The notes under the pieces: model-generated | Databases searched by the model: none | What the model saw: only the letters and a program-made list of their open reading frames with translations | Told to the model about the DNA's origin: nothing | NCBI GenBank assembly: GCA_016630955.3 | Contig: CM049997.1 | Coordinates: 1,240,001-1,304,000 of the forward strand | DNA: 64,000 bases | DNA from: Didymella arachidicola | Lineage: Eukaryota > Ascomycota > Dothideomycetes > Pleosporales > Didymellaceae | Direction: 5' to 3' | Program-made: the position numbers and the translations under genes | Part shown: one piece after another, positions 1 to 11,755 of the stretch | Layout: every line of letters begins with the position of its first letter | Numbering within the stretch: position 1 is the first letter of the stretch

Positions 1-359
1 TGGCGGGAGAACATCGACCCGCTTTCAACACCATCCCTAGTCCGGGCTGTCGCGCGAGGCAGATGAAGACGACGACAAGATGTTGCCGCTTGGCAGCGGT
101 ATGCGCGTGCACCTATTGTACACGACTGTTGCTTGTAGGCCTTTGCGTGCTCGATTCGCCTCCAGGACATGATCTTCTGACGCCACGCATCTGTATTATT
201 GTTGTCCATTGCTAGATATACCCCTGGAGCGTTTGAAGCATGGGAGCTGCCTGCATCTCGTAATTTGTAGTATTAACGCTGCGTCCAGCCAAAGAGTCAG
301 AACCGATACCACCGGTCGTACTTTCCTCGAGCCCGCCCAACGCGGCAACGACAACTGGC
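1..359. other. Upstream region of the ABC transporter
   Basis: No coding segment is evident here. It should hold the promoter and 5' leader of the ABC-A gene that begins at 360. I see no clear TATA element or upstream exon. Confidence 0.5.
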
Positions 360-3300
360 ATGGCAATCCTCAGCCAGACGTGGATTCTGACGAAGAAGAC
401 GCTGCTCATCGTTGCATGGCGACAATGGTTCTTCACAAGCGTGCGCGCCTTTTGGGCGCCTATAATCTTTGTACGTTGGTACCACACGCTTAATTCGAGC
501 ATATGCTGACCATGGCAGATGTTCTTCATCACGTACGCAAAGAATTTCTTCATCCCACCTTCTGAATACGGCATCGGCAACCCAACACCCCTCCGATCCT
601 TCCCCAACGCCCTCGCTGCTGCCACGGGCGGTCGCGACAAAATCGTTTTCGTAAACAATGGCTTTACTGGCGGCGAAATCGAAAATGTCATCGGTCAGCT
701 GTCGAACCAAGTGCGCGACGCAGGTTTGCAGCCCATCACAATTGAGAAAGAAGTTGAGCTCCTGACGACATGTTCTTCGTCGCTACGTGGCGCGAGCACA
801 TGTTTTGGCGCTGCTTCGTTCCACTCGAGTCCCAGCGAGGGCGGCGGTCAGGCGTGGAACTACACACTGCGCGCTGACGGCGTGCTTGGAAATCAGATCT
901 ACGTTGGACAGGAGGACAACGATGTGCAGATCTACATCTTGCCTTTCCAACGAGCTATCGACGAGACAATTGTCAGCTCGAATGGATCATCCGGCTCGAT
1001 CCCGGCTGTCGACGGGTTCCCATACACCGACCGTACACAGGAGGAAAGAGATGAGCGGATTCGCCAGCTGTACATGGGCGCACTCATCAACATCATGGGT
1101 GCTGCTTTGTACATTGGTGTTTGCGGAGTAACATATCAGCTCACTGGTCAAATGGCTGAAGAGCGTGAGCGCGGCATCTCACAACTGGTCGAGGCTATGT
1201 CTCCAGCCAAAAAAGCATGGCACACTCAATTCGCTCGTCTTCTGGCCAACCACATTGCGTTCGACATCATATACTTCCCTGGCTGGGTTATCATGGGACT
1301 CATCGTGTGGGCCCTTGCCTTTAGATCGTCAAATGCAGGGATTCTGGTCATCTTCCACATTCTGGCTGGTCTATCGCTCACGAGTCTCTCGATCTTCGGT
1401 GCTGCGTTCTTCCGCAAAGCTCAGCTGTCTGGTATCACGATCGTCATTGTTCCCATCTTGCTCGCCATCATCGCGCAGGTTGCAGGTCCCTTTGGCACCT
1501 CGGCGATCTACGTCCTCAGTCTCATTTTCCCTTCCATCAACTACGTCTTCTTCATCATCTGGGTCGCGCGTTTCGAAAGGGAGCTCACAGGTGCCAACCT
1601 AGTTCAAGGTGCACCCAACTACGAAGATCATGTCTGGACAACCCCCGGTATTGTCTTCTGGGTTTTCCTCATCATTCAGACTTTCGTGTACCCCTTCCTC
1701 GGTGCGCTTGTAGAGCGATGGCTCTACGGCACCGTCTCGGCCGACCGCAAGACCACGACCGACTCAGCCGATCACAACATCATCCTGAGGAATTTCTCGA
1801 AGCACTGGACGCCGAGTTGGTTCCGCAAGACTGTCCTGGCTAAGATTGGTTTCAAGCCTCCAGAGACCGTCATCGCTGTCGACGACTTCAGCATCAAGGC
1901 GCGCAAGGGCCAGATCATGGTGCTGCTTGGTGCCAACGGAAGTGGCAAGTCGACAACGTTGGACGCCATCGCGGGTCTGAACACGATCACCAGCGGATCG
2001 ATCGAAATCGACGGCACCGGAGGTCTAGGTTTGTGTCCGCAGAAGAATGTCATGTGGGACGAGCTGAACGTTTACGAACACGTCCGAATCTTCAACCAGC
2101 TTAAATCGACGGGTACTTTCGACGACAAGGAGACCGTTGAGAACTTAATTCGCGCTTGCGATCTCGGACACAAGATCAAGGCTCGATCCAGCACGCTTTC
2201 AGGTGGGCAAAAGAGGAAGCTCCAACTGGCCATGATGTTCACTGGCGGCAGTAAAGTCTGCTGTGTCGACGAGGTGTCATCAGGGCTCGATCCTCTTTCA
2301 AGACGTAAGATCTGGGAGATTTTGCTCGCCGAGCGTGGCGATCGCACGTTCCTTCTCACTACGCATTTCCTCGATGAAGCAGATGTCCTTGCCGATTACA
2401 TCGCCATCCTTTCGCGCGGTGTCTTGAAGACAAAGGGCACATCTGTTCAACTGAAGCACGAAGTTGGTGCAGGATACCACGTCACATATCCTCGCGACGC
2501 ACCCGTTGCACCGCCAAAAGATGCAACGAAGAAGCCTGCGCCATCAGCTGATATGATCCAATACTGGTTCCCTGATGCTCTGCCTGCGACTCACTTTGTA
2601 GATGTTCTGAGATCCAAGGGTGTCAAGAATTACGACATTGTCGGACCGACACTCGAGGATGTGTTCCTTGCCATGGCCGAGGAGGTCAGGGAGCACAATC
2701 TCATGGACGCAAACGAACAACAAGCTGTACTAACCAACAAACACGAACACCCTTCGGATCAGGTATCTGATACGGACAAAGGACTCGAAATGGGCAAAGG
2801 CCGAGGCACTTCTATGGGTAAGCAGACTTTGATCTTGATGCAGAAGCGCTGGACTATCCTTAGGCGCAATTTCTGGCCGTACGTATTTGCTTTGCTACTG
2901 CCTATCGTCGCTGCCGGTCTAGTCACGCTGTTCTTGCAGAACTACACTGCAGTTGGCTGTGACCCTGGAGAAACCTCCAATGACCCAGAAGTCTTCACGC
3001 TCGCCAGCACCGATGATATCCCACTCATCCCAATTGGTCCTACGAGTCTTATTGGCGATGCTATCTCACAGATCGTCGAACGCTCTGGCATCAGCAATGA
3101 CAGCTTCCATATTGTTGACACTCTTGACGAGTTTAACGACTACGTGCAGACTCGTTTCCGCAACATCACCCCAGGTGGCTTCTTCATCCGCGAGAACGAG
3201 CCCACGATTATGGCCTACCTAGGGGACGGGGGCGTCATCGGTGGACTCATCACTCTCAACACCCTCGACAACGTGCTCTCGAATGTGCCCATTTCGACTC

Positions 3301-5243
3301 AGTACCAGCAGTTCGCGGTTCCCTTTGCACCTAACATGGGCGACACGCTGCAGCTCACGCTGTATTTTGGCTTGGCCATGTGTGTCTTTCCTGCACTCTT
3401 TGCCCTCTACCCGACACAAGAGCGTCTGAGGAAGGTGCGAGCATTGCACTACAGCAATGGTATCCGAGCGGTACCGTTGTGGCTGGCTTACACTGCATTC
3501 GATTTCATCTTCGTGTTGATTATTGCCGGTGTCACCACAGCGATCTTTGCCGGCGCCTCCAGTGCTTTCTATGGTTCTGGCTATTTGTTCGTGGTTTTTG
3601 CACTCTACGGTCTAACTGCGATCTTATTCTCGTATTTGATTTCGATCGTTGTCACGTCGCAGCTTGCCGCATTCGCTTTTGCCGCTGGCGGAATGGTCTC
3701 GTTGTACCTTATCTACTTCATCGGGTACATGGCAATCCTGACGTACGCTCCCGCGTACAAGATCGATGACTGGATCAACATTTTCCACTGGACGGTGTCT
3801 CTCATTGCTCCTTCTGGAAGTTTACTGCGGGCACAGCTGCTTTCGCTCAATTCTTTCAGTGTGCTGTGCGATGGCAACCAGATCCCAAGCTACCCGGGCA
3901 AACTCACGGTCTATGGAGGCCCGATCTTATACCTCACAACCCAAGCCATTCTCCTTTTCGTTGCTCTTGTCTGGTGGGACTCTGGCTATAGGCCACCTTT
4001 CCTCAACCGTGCAAGCAGCCGTCAGAAGCACACCGAGGAGAACCTCGAGACTATTCCAGCCGCTGTTCTTGCCGAGACAACGCGTACCGAGCAATCCAAA
4101 GATAGCTTACGTGTGCTCCATCTGCAGAAAACCTTCGGCTCGAACCATGCCGTCAACGACATCAGCTTTGGTATCCCTCGAGGTCAGGTCTTTGGTCTGC
4201 TTGGTCCCAACGGAGCAGGAAAATCGTCGACTATCTCGCTGATCCGTGGTGACATTCATCCGACGACACAAATCAATGGTGGTGGTGACGTTCTCATTGA
4301 GGACATATCCATCATCTCCAAGCGCGCTGCCGCTCGTGGTCATCTGGGTGTGTGCCCGCAATTCGACGCAATGGACACTATGACTGTGACTGAGCACTTG
4401 TACTTCTACGCACGCGCTCGTGGTGTGCCAGACCCTGTGTCTTCCGTCAATGCCATTCTGCAGGCCACTGGTCTCGCACGTTTCCAGACCCGTCTTGCTT
4501 CCAAGCTCTCCGGTGGCAACAAGAGAAAGCTCTCTCTTGGTATCGCGCTTATGGGTAATCCTTCTGTACTCCTGCTTGACGAACCTAGCTCCGGTATGGA
4601 TGCAGCTGCAAAGCGTGTTATGTGGCGAACGCTGCTCGGTGTTGCGGCGCCTGGACGTGCACTGTTGATCACGACACACTCTATGGAGGAAGCCGACAAG
4701 CTAGCTACACGAGTCGGTATTATGAAGCGGAAGATGTTGGCGCTCGGCACCGTGGGACAACTCGGTGAGCAGTATGGCGATGCATGGGTTGTTCAGCTCG
4801 TGCTCAAGAGCGCACCGAAGACTACGGAAGAAGAGATGGAGGCATGCAAGGAATGGGTGAGAAGAAAGATCCCTGGTGTGCAGACGGACAAATGGGGATC
4901 TAGGGGTGGAGGGCACGGACAGCTGAGGTTCAAGGTCCTCAAGGCCGCGAAGGGCACGGAGGCCCCTCGCGCTCCATCCAGCGATGAAGATAGCATCGAG
5001 AAGACGGATGCCGATGCCAATGTTGAGCTTGTGCGCACCCAGTCGTCAGACTTGGGCGGCATTCCGGGCCTTATTCAGCTACTGGAGTCGAACAGGGATG
5101 AGCTCGGTCTGGAGTATTACTCTGTCTCCCCGACAACCCTTGACGAAGTCTTCCTTCGCGTCGTTGGTGAGGAGGAAGAGGAGATTGGGGCAGGGAAGAA
5201 GAAGTTCGGCGGTTTCAAGAAGCTGTTTAGGAGGGGGCATTGA
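360..5243 (+). CDS. ABC-A subfamily full-size ABC transporter
   Basis: Two exons, 360-470 and 519-5243, give 1611 residues. The 48-nt intron (GTACGT donor, GCTGAC branch, GCAG acceptor) falls between whole codons, and the 37 codons of exon 1 supply the N-terminal membrane-proximal segment expected in ABCA proteins (WILTKKTLL). The layout is TMD1-NBD1-TMD2-NBD2. NBD1 has Walker A GANGSGKST near residue 508, signature LSGGQKRK and Walker B CCVDEVSSGLD. NBD2 has Walker A GPNGAGKSS near residue 1266, signature LSGGNKRK and Walker B LLLDEPSSGMD. Both sites keep the catalytic glutamate and an H-loop TTH, so both look able to hydrolyse ATP. A large extracytoplasmic loop follows the first helix. ABC-A proteins usually move lipids across organelle or plasma membranes; the substrate here cannot be inferred. 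The length fits the family. Confidence 0.93.
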
Positions 5244-5472
5244 ATTGTCGCTGACCTGCTGGAGAATTCATGGCATTGTAGGCATCCAACATACCATCAA
5301 CAGATAGACTAAGAAGCATTCAATTCCTTTACACAACCAGAATCAGACAACGTTCCTCTACGCTGAGATTCTCCAGTCCCTTCAGCAGTCTCGCCACACC
5401 TCGAAAAGATCAAGCTGGTGGCTCCAATTCCCCTACTCCCGTCATACTGCCCCCAAACCCCCACAACGATGC

Positions 5473-5991
5473 CTACAACTTCCTCCCCGTGACCTCCTGC
5501 CACCTCTCCAACCCACACAGGAGCTGCTCACATTCCACCCTCAAGATGTTCACGTACCCTTGTCGCCCCTCCGCACACAGCCAATCGAGATACGTAGAGG
5601 GCAAGCCCAACTGCTCGCCCCTCCAGATCACATCCGAACCCACCCGCAGAGACAGCCGGTGCACTCGCTCATCGTATTGCATGTGCTCGGCTGCGTGCTC
5701 GCCGAAGCACTGCATCACCAGTGGCAGTCCGATGATGGTCGTGTCGTCGCAGGCGGAGGAGAGCGGCCACGTGAGTAGACGGAAGACAATGTCTTCGACG
5801 GGGTCGGGGAGGTGGTCGGTCTGTGGGAGATTGTGGTCGGCGTGCGGTCCTGGTGCGTGGAGGTCTTCGGTGGGTGGACAGAGGGCGGACGCGGTGGGAG
5901 GGAGGTAGGAGCCGGCTTCTTCGATCGCGGCGATGAGAGAGGAGTTGAGGTACTGCGCGGCGGAGTCGGAAGTTGGAGTGGAGCAGGACAT
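5473..5991 (-). CDS. Hypothetical protein, 172 aa
   Basis: Single-exon frame of 172 residues on the opposite strand, converging on the ABC transporter with a 229-nt gap. I do not recognise a family. The composition is balanced, with a disordered Pro-rich N-terminal third followed by an apparently folded region (DDTTIIGLPLVMQCF, then an amphipathic stretch ending LERWQEVTGRKL). There is no signal peptide or membrane segment. It reads like a real cytosolic protein and not a shadow frame, but conservation has not been tested. Confidence 0.55.
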   Translation of the reverse strand: MSCSTPTSDSAAQYLNSSLIAAIEEAGSYLPPTASALCPPTEDLHAPGPHADHNLPQTDHLPDPVEDIVFRLLTWPLSSACDDTTIIGLPLVMQCFGEHAAEHMQYDERVHRLSLRVGSDVIWRGEQLGLPSTYLDWLCAEGRQGYVNILRVECEQLLCGLERWQEVTGRKL

Positions 5992-6614
5992 TGTGGGCGT
6001 GGTGGTGGTGTTGTGTGGAGGTAATCGGGATGCGTTGTTGTGATTCTTGTGAAGACGGAGAAGTGACTATTGTAGAGGTGTAGGCAAGGAGAGTGCTTTG
6101 GATTTGATTGGGATTCAGCTTAGGTACTGCGCGTCAGGACAGCAAAGTGCGGGCTCACCTTCACCACCAGAAATAAACAGAAAATGTCGCCATTGCATCG
6201 GACTTTTTGGAGGTTAAGTAGAAATTATGGAACTGTGTGTAACTTTAAAACTTGACACGCTCATGCTTGTATGTCTCGTCTCAGGATGTTGACGAAGGAA
6301 ACATCTTTACAAAATGAAAGCATGTTGTGACAGGTTGAACATACCTCACTGCACTGTAGGTGGCAAGCTAGACTACACTTTGAACAATGATCTCTCTAGA
6401 CACATTCACTGGCCCCAGCACTTACTGTCCAATGAGAAAATGAAGTGAATCTCAGTTCTGGTGCATGTGGGGTCGATCAGCACCATCAATTTCGCGCATG
6501 TGTTAGGCTGCAGTGCGCATTTGCACGAACTCATAACCTATTGACCACCGTCTCTCTGTTCGCAGACCTCTCAATTGCCAGTCTCTACTCTTCTCATCAA
6601 ACAACAACGCGACA
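5992..6614. other. Divergent intergenic region
   Basis: This lies between the minus-strand hypothetical gene and the small plus-strand frame at 6615. No ORF of note. The segment just before 6615 (tail CAACAACGCGACA before ATG) resembles a fungal 5' leader. Confidence 0.4.
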
Positions 6615-6845
6615 ATGTCTTTCATATCACTCCCATTACCCAGCATCGCCGAGTGGCCTGGTTCGACTCCCTCCCAGATTGACCGCCCAGCGAGCGCGCC
6701 ACCGGCACCGTACCTTGAAGCCAACGACGACAACGCCGAAGACGATCAGATTGAAGGGAAACGCATTGTACGCGCAAAAATGAGCCAGGGGCTGCGTAAC
6801 TTCGTGCAACGGTGGCACTGGAGGACGTACAACTGGCGGAGATAG
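6615..6845 (+). CDS. Small hypothetical protein, 76 aa
   Basis: A 76-residue frame begins MSFISLPLPSIAEWPGS and ends in a basic, Trp-rich tail (QRWHWRTYNWRR). Its start codon has a typical fungal leader context (ACAACAACGCGACA ATG). No domain is recognised. Possible donor-like GTACGC at 6768 and GTGAGT at 6861 mean the true 3' structure could include an intron. It ends tail-to-tail with the F-box-like gene, whose stop is at 6983. The frame is short and unsupported by homology, so treat it as a candidate only. Confidence 0.35.
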   Translation: MSFISLPLPSIAEWPGSTPSQIDRPASAPPAPYLEANDDNAEDDQIEGKRIVRAKMSQGLRNFVQRWHWRTYNWRR

Positions 6846-6982
6846 ACTGGTGCCGTATTCGTGAGTATCCGTGACCAAGAGACTCCTCCACTAGGTCAAT
6901 TATGGGCTTGACAGATTTGCTGACGGCTCGAAAGATCGCATGCTTCCTTGACAATTTTTCTCCACCGACTCTTCTTGCACTG

Positions 6983-8869
6983 TCACCGCGCCTGAAATTC
7001 CTCCATCTGACTCGCCATCTCCCAATCGCTCACCATCAATCTTTCGAATGGACCCGGACTAAGCACGCCTGGACTCAATACATACGCATCTTGTCCGAAC
7101 GAAGCCGGACTGAGCGCATCTATCTCTCCCTCTTCACCCCCATCGTACCAGAGTGATTGTTCGACACCACTTAAGAACTCCCATGTTGCTTCGAGAATAT
7201 CTTCCATTGGCAGAACGTACAACATCGAGCGGCTGTTGCGGCCAGTGTGATCTCCCCATGCTTCCAGTTGTTCGAGAAGAGGGAAATGGGTGAAGATTGA
7301 TTGTGCCCAAGCATGGATGAGGTCTTCTTCTGCGGAAAGGGATATGTTGTTCCCTTTGCTGAGGATTGTTTCTGGACGAGGGAAGGAGAGCGACGTCAGA
7401 TTGGGAAACAATGGAGCGTTGGAATTTGGAAGGGTGGCTGAAGGTGTGTCGATGGCTGCGACAAGCCTCATGGTGCTCGACATTGTTTGATGAGAGTCCG
7501 GTCTTCGGTCGTACTTGGTCTGAGGAGGCGTTATAATATCATTAGGAACTGGTTGGGAGACGCCACCATACAATGGCAAGTTGGGTAGTTGAAGTGGGAT
7601 GCCCATGCGTAAGACTTCGAGCTTGGTACAGTGCCTTGCTAAGCTGGGAAGCGCAGTCGTTTGTAGTATCGTTGCGGTAGTAGGGTGCAATTTCAAACTT
7701 AGTTCCTCGAGGTTCGGCAATCTTTTGCAGAAGTCTTCAAAATGCATACTGGATATGCCGGAGCCATCAATGGATGAGGGATCAAGAGCTGCAAGGTCTA
7801 TGTTGCGGAGTCTTGGGCAGCAAGCTGCCAGCTTGACCAAAGCCCCACCACCTACCATCAGGTTCAGCTGTGCTGTAGGGAAGCCGGAGGCAAGGTTGCC
7901 GACGTTGATCTCTAAGAGTTCCAAATTCGGACACACAGTTAATGAAGTCACAACATCATCCAAGATGCTGAGGTCAGAAAGGCAGATTTCCCCGCTCGAC
8001 TGGCGTTCAATGGCAAGTCGCAACTCTCTAAGAGTGAACAAATGGGAGGGAAGAGCCAGCGCAACCTCAGGATCGCACACGATTTGCAGTCGCTCGAGGC
8101 TCGAGAATGGTTTGTACAACGCTGCGGGGCCCGAGAACAAAGGTAATGTCCGCAGGCCTGGATCGAGATCGATGGCCAAAGACTTCAATCCTTGACGTTT
8201 GCTAAGCTGACCAAACAAGAGATCCTTGCCGATAATGTTACTCATCAGCACATCGACATCCTCAAGGTCGTACAGCGCGTCGAGATGGTACGCAAGGGTA
8301 CTGGCGTCGATGGGGTCCTCATGACCGAAGATGTCAGGTCCAATCGTAACGCGCTTCAACTTTGGACAGGGACTGAGCAATGCTGGCAGTGTTACCTGCG
8401 CAACATATGATGAACCGCCAGACTGTGGGCCAGTGACCGTCAGACTCTGAAGATCTGCGTGTAGTAGCTCTCGCAGGTTGTGTTGGTATAGCTGCCAATC
8501 GAGATTCAATTCCAAGCTCTTTAGCCGTGGCCATTCGAGCCCTCTAAGGTACTCGTACTCATCGTCGTTTTCGTCCTGCGCATCGGAGAGCTGCAACTGC
8601 TCAACCTTGCTTGCGTAGAGTTGTCGGCGATCTTGTTGCATGCATTTGAGCGCCCCGAGATTAGGGGGTTGCTTCCAAAGAACGGATGTTGCTACAGCAG
8701 CCCACAAACGATTGACGAGTATGGCCGGTAACAGCGAATGTCGAACCTCCAGAAGCTCAACAGGATGGTCCAAGCTTCGCTGGTGACGATGCCGCTCGAT
8801 TATTTCCGTGTGATGATGCAAGATACGTGTGACGATACTGTGATTTGCCGTGGCTTCCGCTTGTGCCAT
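6983..8869 (-). CDS. F-box-like / leucine-rich repeat protein
   Basis: An intronless frame of 628 residues. Near residues 35-68 there is a degenerate F-box-like start (HPVELLE, then LLPAILVNRLWAAVATSVLW), the pattern used by fungal F-box proteins to bind Skp1. Irregular leucine-rich repeats follow (for example LQSLTVTG, LELLEINVGNL, LPNLEELSLKL, CTKLEVLRMG). The F-box part is shorter than usual, so the protein may be a divergent F-box adaptor of an SCF ubiquitin ligase or simply an LRR scaffold. It has no signal peptide. The C-terminus is acidic and ends QMEEFQAR. The family call rests on residue pattern alone, and no substrate can be inferred. Confidence 0.75.
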   Translation of the reverse strand: MAQAEATANHSIVTRILHHHTEIIERHRHQRSLDHPVELLEVRHSLLPAILVNRLWAAVATSVLWKQPPNLGALKCMQQDRRQLYASKVEQLQLSDAQDENDDEYEYLRGLEWPRLKSLELNLDWQLYQHNLRELLHADLQSLTVTGPQSGGSSYVAQVTLPALLSPCPKLKRVTIGPDIFGHEDPIDASTLAYHLDALYDLEDVDVLMSNIIGKDLLFGQLSKRQGLKSLAIDLDPGLRTLPLFSGPAALYKPFSSLERLQIVCDPEVALALPSHLFTLRELRLAIERQSSGEICLSDLSILDDVVTSLTVCPNLELLEINVGNLASGFPTAQLNLMVGGGALVKLAACCPRLRNIDLAALDPSSIDGSGISSMHFEDFCKRLPNLEELSLKLHPTTATILQTTALPSLARHCTKLEVLRMGIPLQLPNLPLYGGVSQPVPNDIITPPQTKYDRRPDSHQTMSSTMRLVAAIDTPSATLPNSNAPLFPNLTSLSFPRPETILSKGNNISLSAEEDLIHAWAQSIFTHFPLLEQLEAWGDHTGRNSRSMLYVLPMEDILEATWEFLSGVEQSLWYDGGEEGEIDALSPASFGQDAYVLSPGVLSPGPFERLMVSDWEMASQMEEFQAR

Positions 8870-9629
8870 GGCGCTGGAGTGACACGAGACGAATGCAGGA
8901 AGTCAAAGAATGGAGAAACGAAATGGACAACCGCAGGGTTGGGAATCCCAAACGCCAGGTCAGGCAAACAATAGGTGTAACATCGAAGAAAGGATTCTGC
9001 TCGCCGATTGAGCTGTGTTGTTTGCAAAATAGCAGATCGCGCCTGATGCACTACGTAGTTGACCAGGATCCGGGCCTGCCGGTCCACGCGGCGGGAGTGC
9101 CTGAAAGCCTGTTCTGCCCATGTCAACGGCTATCGCAATGAGCTATTACTGTGTATGGGGCTCGATAGTAGCAAGGGGCTGGGGATCTGATGGGGGTGAC
9201 GAGATTTACGAGATTTAAGGATCACGAGGTCCGATGTTTGAGGCTCTTCGTTTGACGTTTGGGGGTTCTCCCTTAGGCGCTCGTCAGTGACGCAACGCGC
9301 TCGGACGAACGCTGCACGGCCATTCCTAGCGAAGGCTTAGCTGCACGGCCATAACAACATTTTATCTCCACGAACACGCGCGAGGCGGTCGCATCATGCA
9401 CGCACACCTTCATCTTTCGCACGAATTGCGGTCATGGACTTATAGACTTGTGGACATTGAAGGAGGACTGTCACAGCTTCCTGTTGATATATGATCTGCG
9501 AATCGCAGGGCCTTACGGCGGTAGTGCTTACCCTCTCCTCGCCGATCACAGGCAGCAAAATCTACAGATATCATCTTCACCGCACTTCCACCACACTCCC
9601 ACCGCAAATCCCACAATAGTCCTGTCAAA
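8870..9629. other. Intergenic, head-to-head promoters
   Basis: This region separates the divergent F-box-like gene and the reductase-like gene. No convincing coding segment. A 13-bp direct repeat (GCTGCACGGCCAT) occurs at 9311-9323 and 9340-9352 and could be a regulatory site or chance. Confidence 0.4.
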
Positions 9630-10406
9630 ATGCATCTCATTCTCACCGGCGCGACTGGTCTAGTTGGTGCCGCGGTCCTCGACAATATGCTGGCGCAAGA
9701 GAGCATCAGTCGAATCTCGATCCTTAGCAGAAAACCTGTCAAGATGGCAGAGGGTCATGACAAAGCAAAAGTGATCATCCACAAAGACTTCAAGACGTAC
9801 GACGAAACGCTGCTTGAAGAGCTGAGAGATGCGCAGGGCTGTGTTTGGGCACTGGGCGTTTCGCAGAATGCTGTAACCAAGGAGTATGCTCTACTCTCAC
9901 CACCAATTTGAATATGCATCAACTAAGACGACAGACAATACGTCGAAATCACACACGATTACACCATCGCCGCCATGCAAGCATTCAACACCCTCCACCC
10001 CGACTCACCCTTCACATTCGTCTACGTCTCGGGTGAGGGCGCTACACAAACCCCAGGCATGTTCACGACCCTCTACGGACGCGTCAAAGGCCAGACAGAG
10101 GAAGCTCTCTTCCAGTTCCGCAAGCAAAACCCCAATTTCCGGGCGATCAGTGTGCGCCCAGGCGGTGTTGATTGGACGTCGCATTCAGAGCTCAAACCTT
10201 TCATACCAAACCAGCCAGCTTGGAAAGCTGCCATGATTCGCCCAATGAACCTGCTCTACAAGAACATGATGACACCGACACAACCCATGGGCAAGGTCTT
10301 CACCGAGCTTGCGATGAGCAAGGGGGAGGCACTGGAAGGAACCGGCGTCGAGTTGGAAGGCACGTTGCTCACCAACATGGGCATCAGAAGGCGCTCAGAG
10401 CTGTAA
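9630..10406 (+). CDS. NAD(P)-binding Rossmann-fold protein (atypical SDR/epimerase-like)
   Basis: Two exons, 9630-9883 and 9935-10406, joined across a 51-nt intron (GTATGC donor, ACTAAG branch, ACAG acceptor) with codon phase 2, give 241 residues. The N-terminus carries the dinucleotide-binding motif LTGATGLVGAAVLDNM. A middle YVSGEGAT segment and a TLYGRVKGQTEE helix occupy the positions of the SDR active-site Ser and Tyr/Lys region, and SVRPGGVDW follows, as in NAD(P)H-binding epimerase-like proteins. At about 240 residues it matches small fungal members of this group. It is probably a soluble cytosolic oxidoreductase or redox sensor; the substrate is unknown. The splice solution restores a natural junction (TKEQYVEITHDYT), which supports it. 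Confidence 0.82.
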
Positions 10407-10804
10407 CCCTGTCTAATATGCCTACTCTCATTTCTCAAGATGTCTATTCCGCCAATCTCTTCCTGCGCAATTTCGGATGTGTTTTCTTGTACGTCTCCCA
10501 CAATCTTGTCATTGCAATGCTCGATCACACAGTCAGCAGTGCAACTCTTGCTCTCTCCCCTTGAAGCAGGGCAAATGTCACTATTAAGTCCAACGTCACG
10601 TCCACTCAATCACATCGTGCTGGGCGCCTTGTGATACTCGACCCTTGTATGCGCATCATCTCATCTCGCTTCGGTTCGAAGCACAGCTCAGGGGTCGTGC
10701 TTACTGCCTGAGAGCTACGCGCCCGCTCGGGATTCGACATACTGAAGGAAACCTTTGGTAGTCCTTCCGTGCTAAATCCTCTCATAACGTCTTTGAGTTT
10801 CTGA
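10407..10804. other. Intergenic spacer
   Basis: About 400 nt between the reductase-like gene and the Cys-rich surface protein gene. Nothing convincing is visible on either strand. Confidence 0.4.
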
Positions 10805-11632
10805 ATGCGAATTGTAGCGCTAGTAAGCATGCTCACCAGATCACATCTGCTTCTCGTGCTCTCGGCCATTCCTACATTCGCAGCAAGCAGCTGCTACTCT
10901 CGCAACGGCACCCTGATAACTGACATCGCCTACCAGCCCTGCTCTTCCTCGGGCGAATCCGCCTGCTGCGGCACGAACCACGACGGCGCTGGACACTCAA
11001 ACGTCGCAAACGATGTGTGCGAATCGAACGGTTTATGCCAGAACTACGAAGCCTTCGATGGCACAAACGAAGGCGTAAAGCTCTGGTGGCGGCAGGGCTG
11101 CACAGATCCAACCTGGTCGAGCCCAAATTGCCTGGCGAGCGTGTGCGATACAGAAGAATATGAGGATGACAACGTACCGGTGTACAGCAGTGGCAGCGGG
11201 AACTGGGCGTGTGGGTCAAAGACCTACTGCAGCACAAGCTCGAGACTATTGGCACTCGCTGTGACCGTTGGAAGGGAGATAGCAATTCCCACAAGTTTTT
11301 CTTTGGCATTCCCCTTAACCACCTCCAACGTTTTATCCGGTCTGCCCAGCATTTCCGCATCACCAAGCTTGACATCTCTTACGACAGCGGCATCCGCGAC
11401 AGCAACATCCACAACGCCAGCTTCGACACCAGTCGCTCAGCCGCTCCTCAGCACCGCCGCAAAAGCCGGTATAGGCGCTGGCATTGCCGTCCTCGTGTTG
11501 CTCCTCAGCATCATCCTATTCCTGCTGCACAAGATCAAGACGAATAGGAAAGCGCAAGAAACCTATGTCAAAGCCGAGCTACCAGGCCAGAGCGTGCCCA
11601 TTGACGGAAAGCCTCAGATGACAGTACAGTAA
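10805..11632 (+). CDS. Cys-rich single-pass cell-surface protein
   Basis: A 275-residue frame. An N-terminal signal peptide is clear; the second methionine, at 10829 (MLTRSHLLLVLSAIPTFA), would be an equally good start. A Cys-rich ectodomain follows (PCSSSGESACCG, ANDVCESNGLCQNY, WWRQGCTDPTWSSPNC, YCSTSS), then a Ser/Thr-rich stalk suited to O-glycosylation, a single membrane helix near residues 222-244 (AGIGAGIAVLVLLLSIILFLL) and a short basic cytosolic tail. This is the usual layout of fungal Mid2/WSC-like wall-stress sensor-type proteins, common in Pezizomycotina. The ligand is unknown. The stop lies only 80 nt before a transposon, and the tail may be shortened: a tail-like coding fragment lies just beyond the transposon pair, at 16103. 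Confidence 0.75.
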   Translation: MRIVALVSMLTRSHLLLVLSAIPTFAASSCYSRNGTLITDIAYQPCSSSGESACCGTNHDGAGHSNVANDVCESNGLCQNYEAFDGTNEGVKLWWRQGCTDPTWSSPNCLASVCDTEEYEDDNVPVYSSGSGNWACGSKTYCSTSSRLLALAVTVGREIAIPTSFSLAFPLTTSNVLSGLPSISASPSLTSLTTAASATATSTTPASTPVAQPLLSTAAKAGIGAGIAVLVLLLSIILFLLHKIKTNRKAQETYVKAELPGQSVPIDGKPQMTVQ

Positions 11633-11711
11633 CTAGACAAAAGTCTGGTCGCGCGTCAAGCACAGGCCACATTACGCATATTTAAGTGAATGTTCACAAC
11701 GTCATAACGTA

Positions 11712-11755
11712 CCGTGTCCGTGCGCGTGACGCCCGGAGTCGCGTAACGCCCGATA
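11712..11755 (+). repeat. Left terminal inverted repeat of element 1
   Basis: 44 nt starting CCGTGTCCGTGCGCGTGACG; the reverse complement matches 14119-14162 with one mismatch. TA precedes it. Confidence 0.92.

Noticed and set aside
7599..8195. 198-codon plus ORF inside the F-box-like gene
   Set aside because: A shadow of the LRR coding strand; the minus frame has regular LRR spacing.
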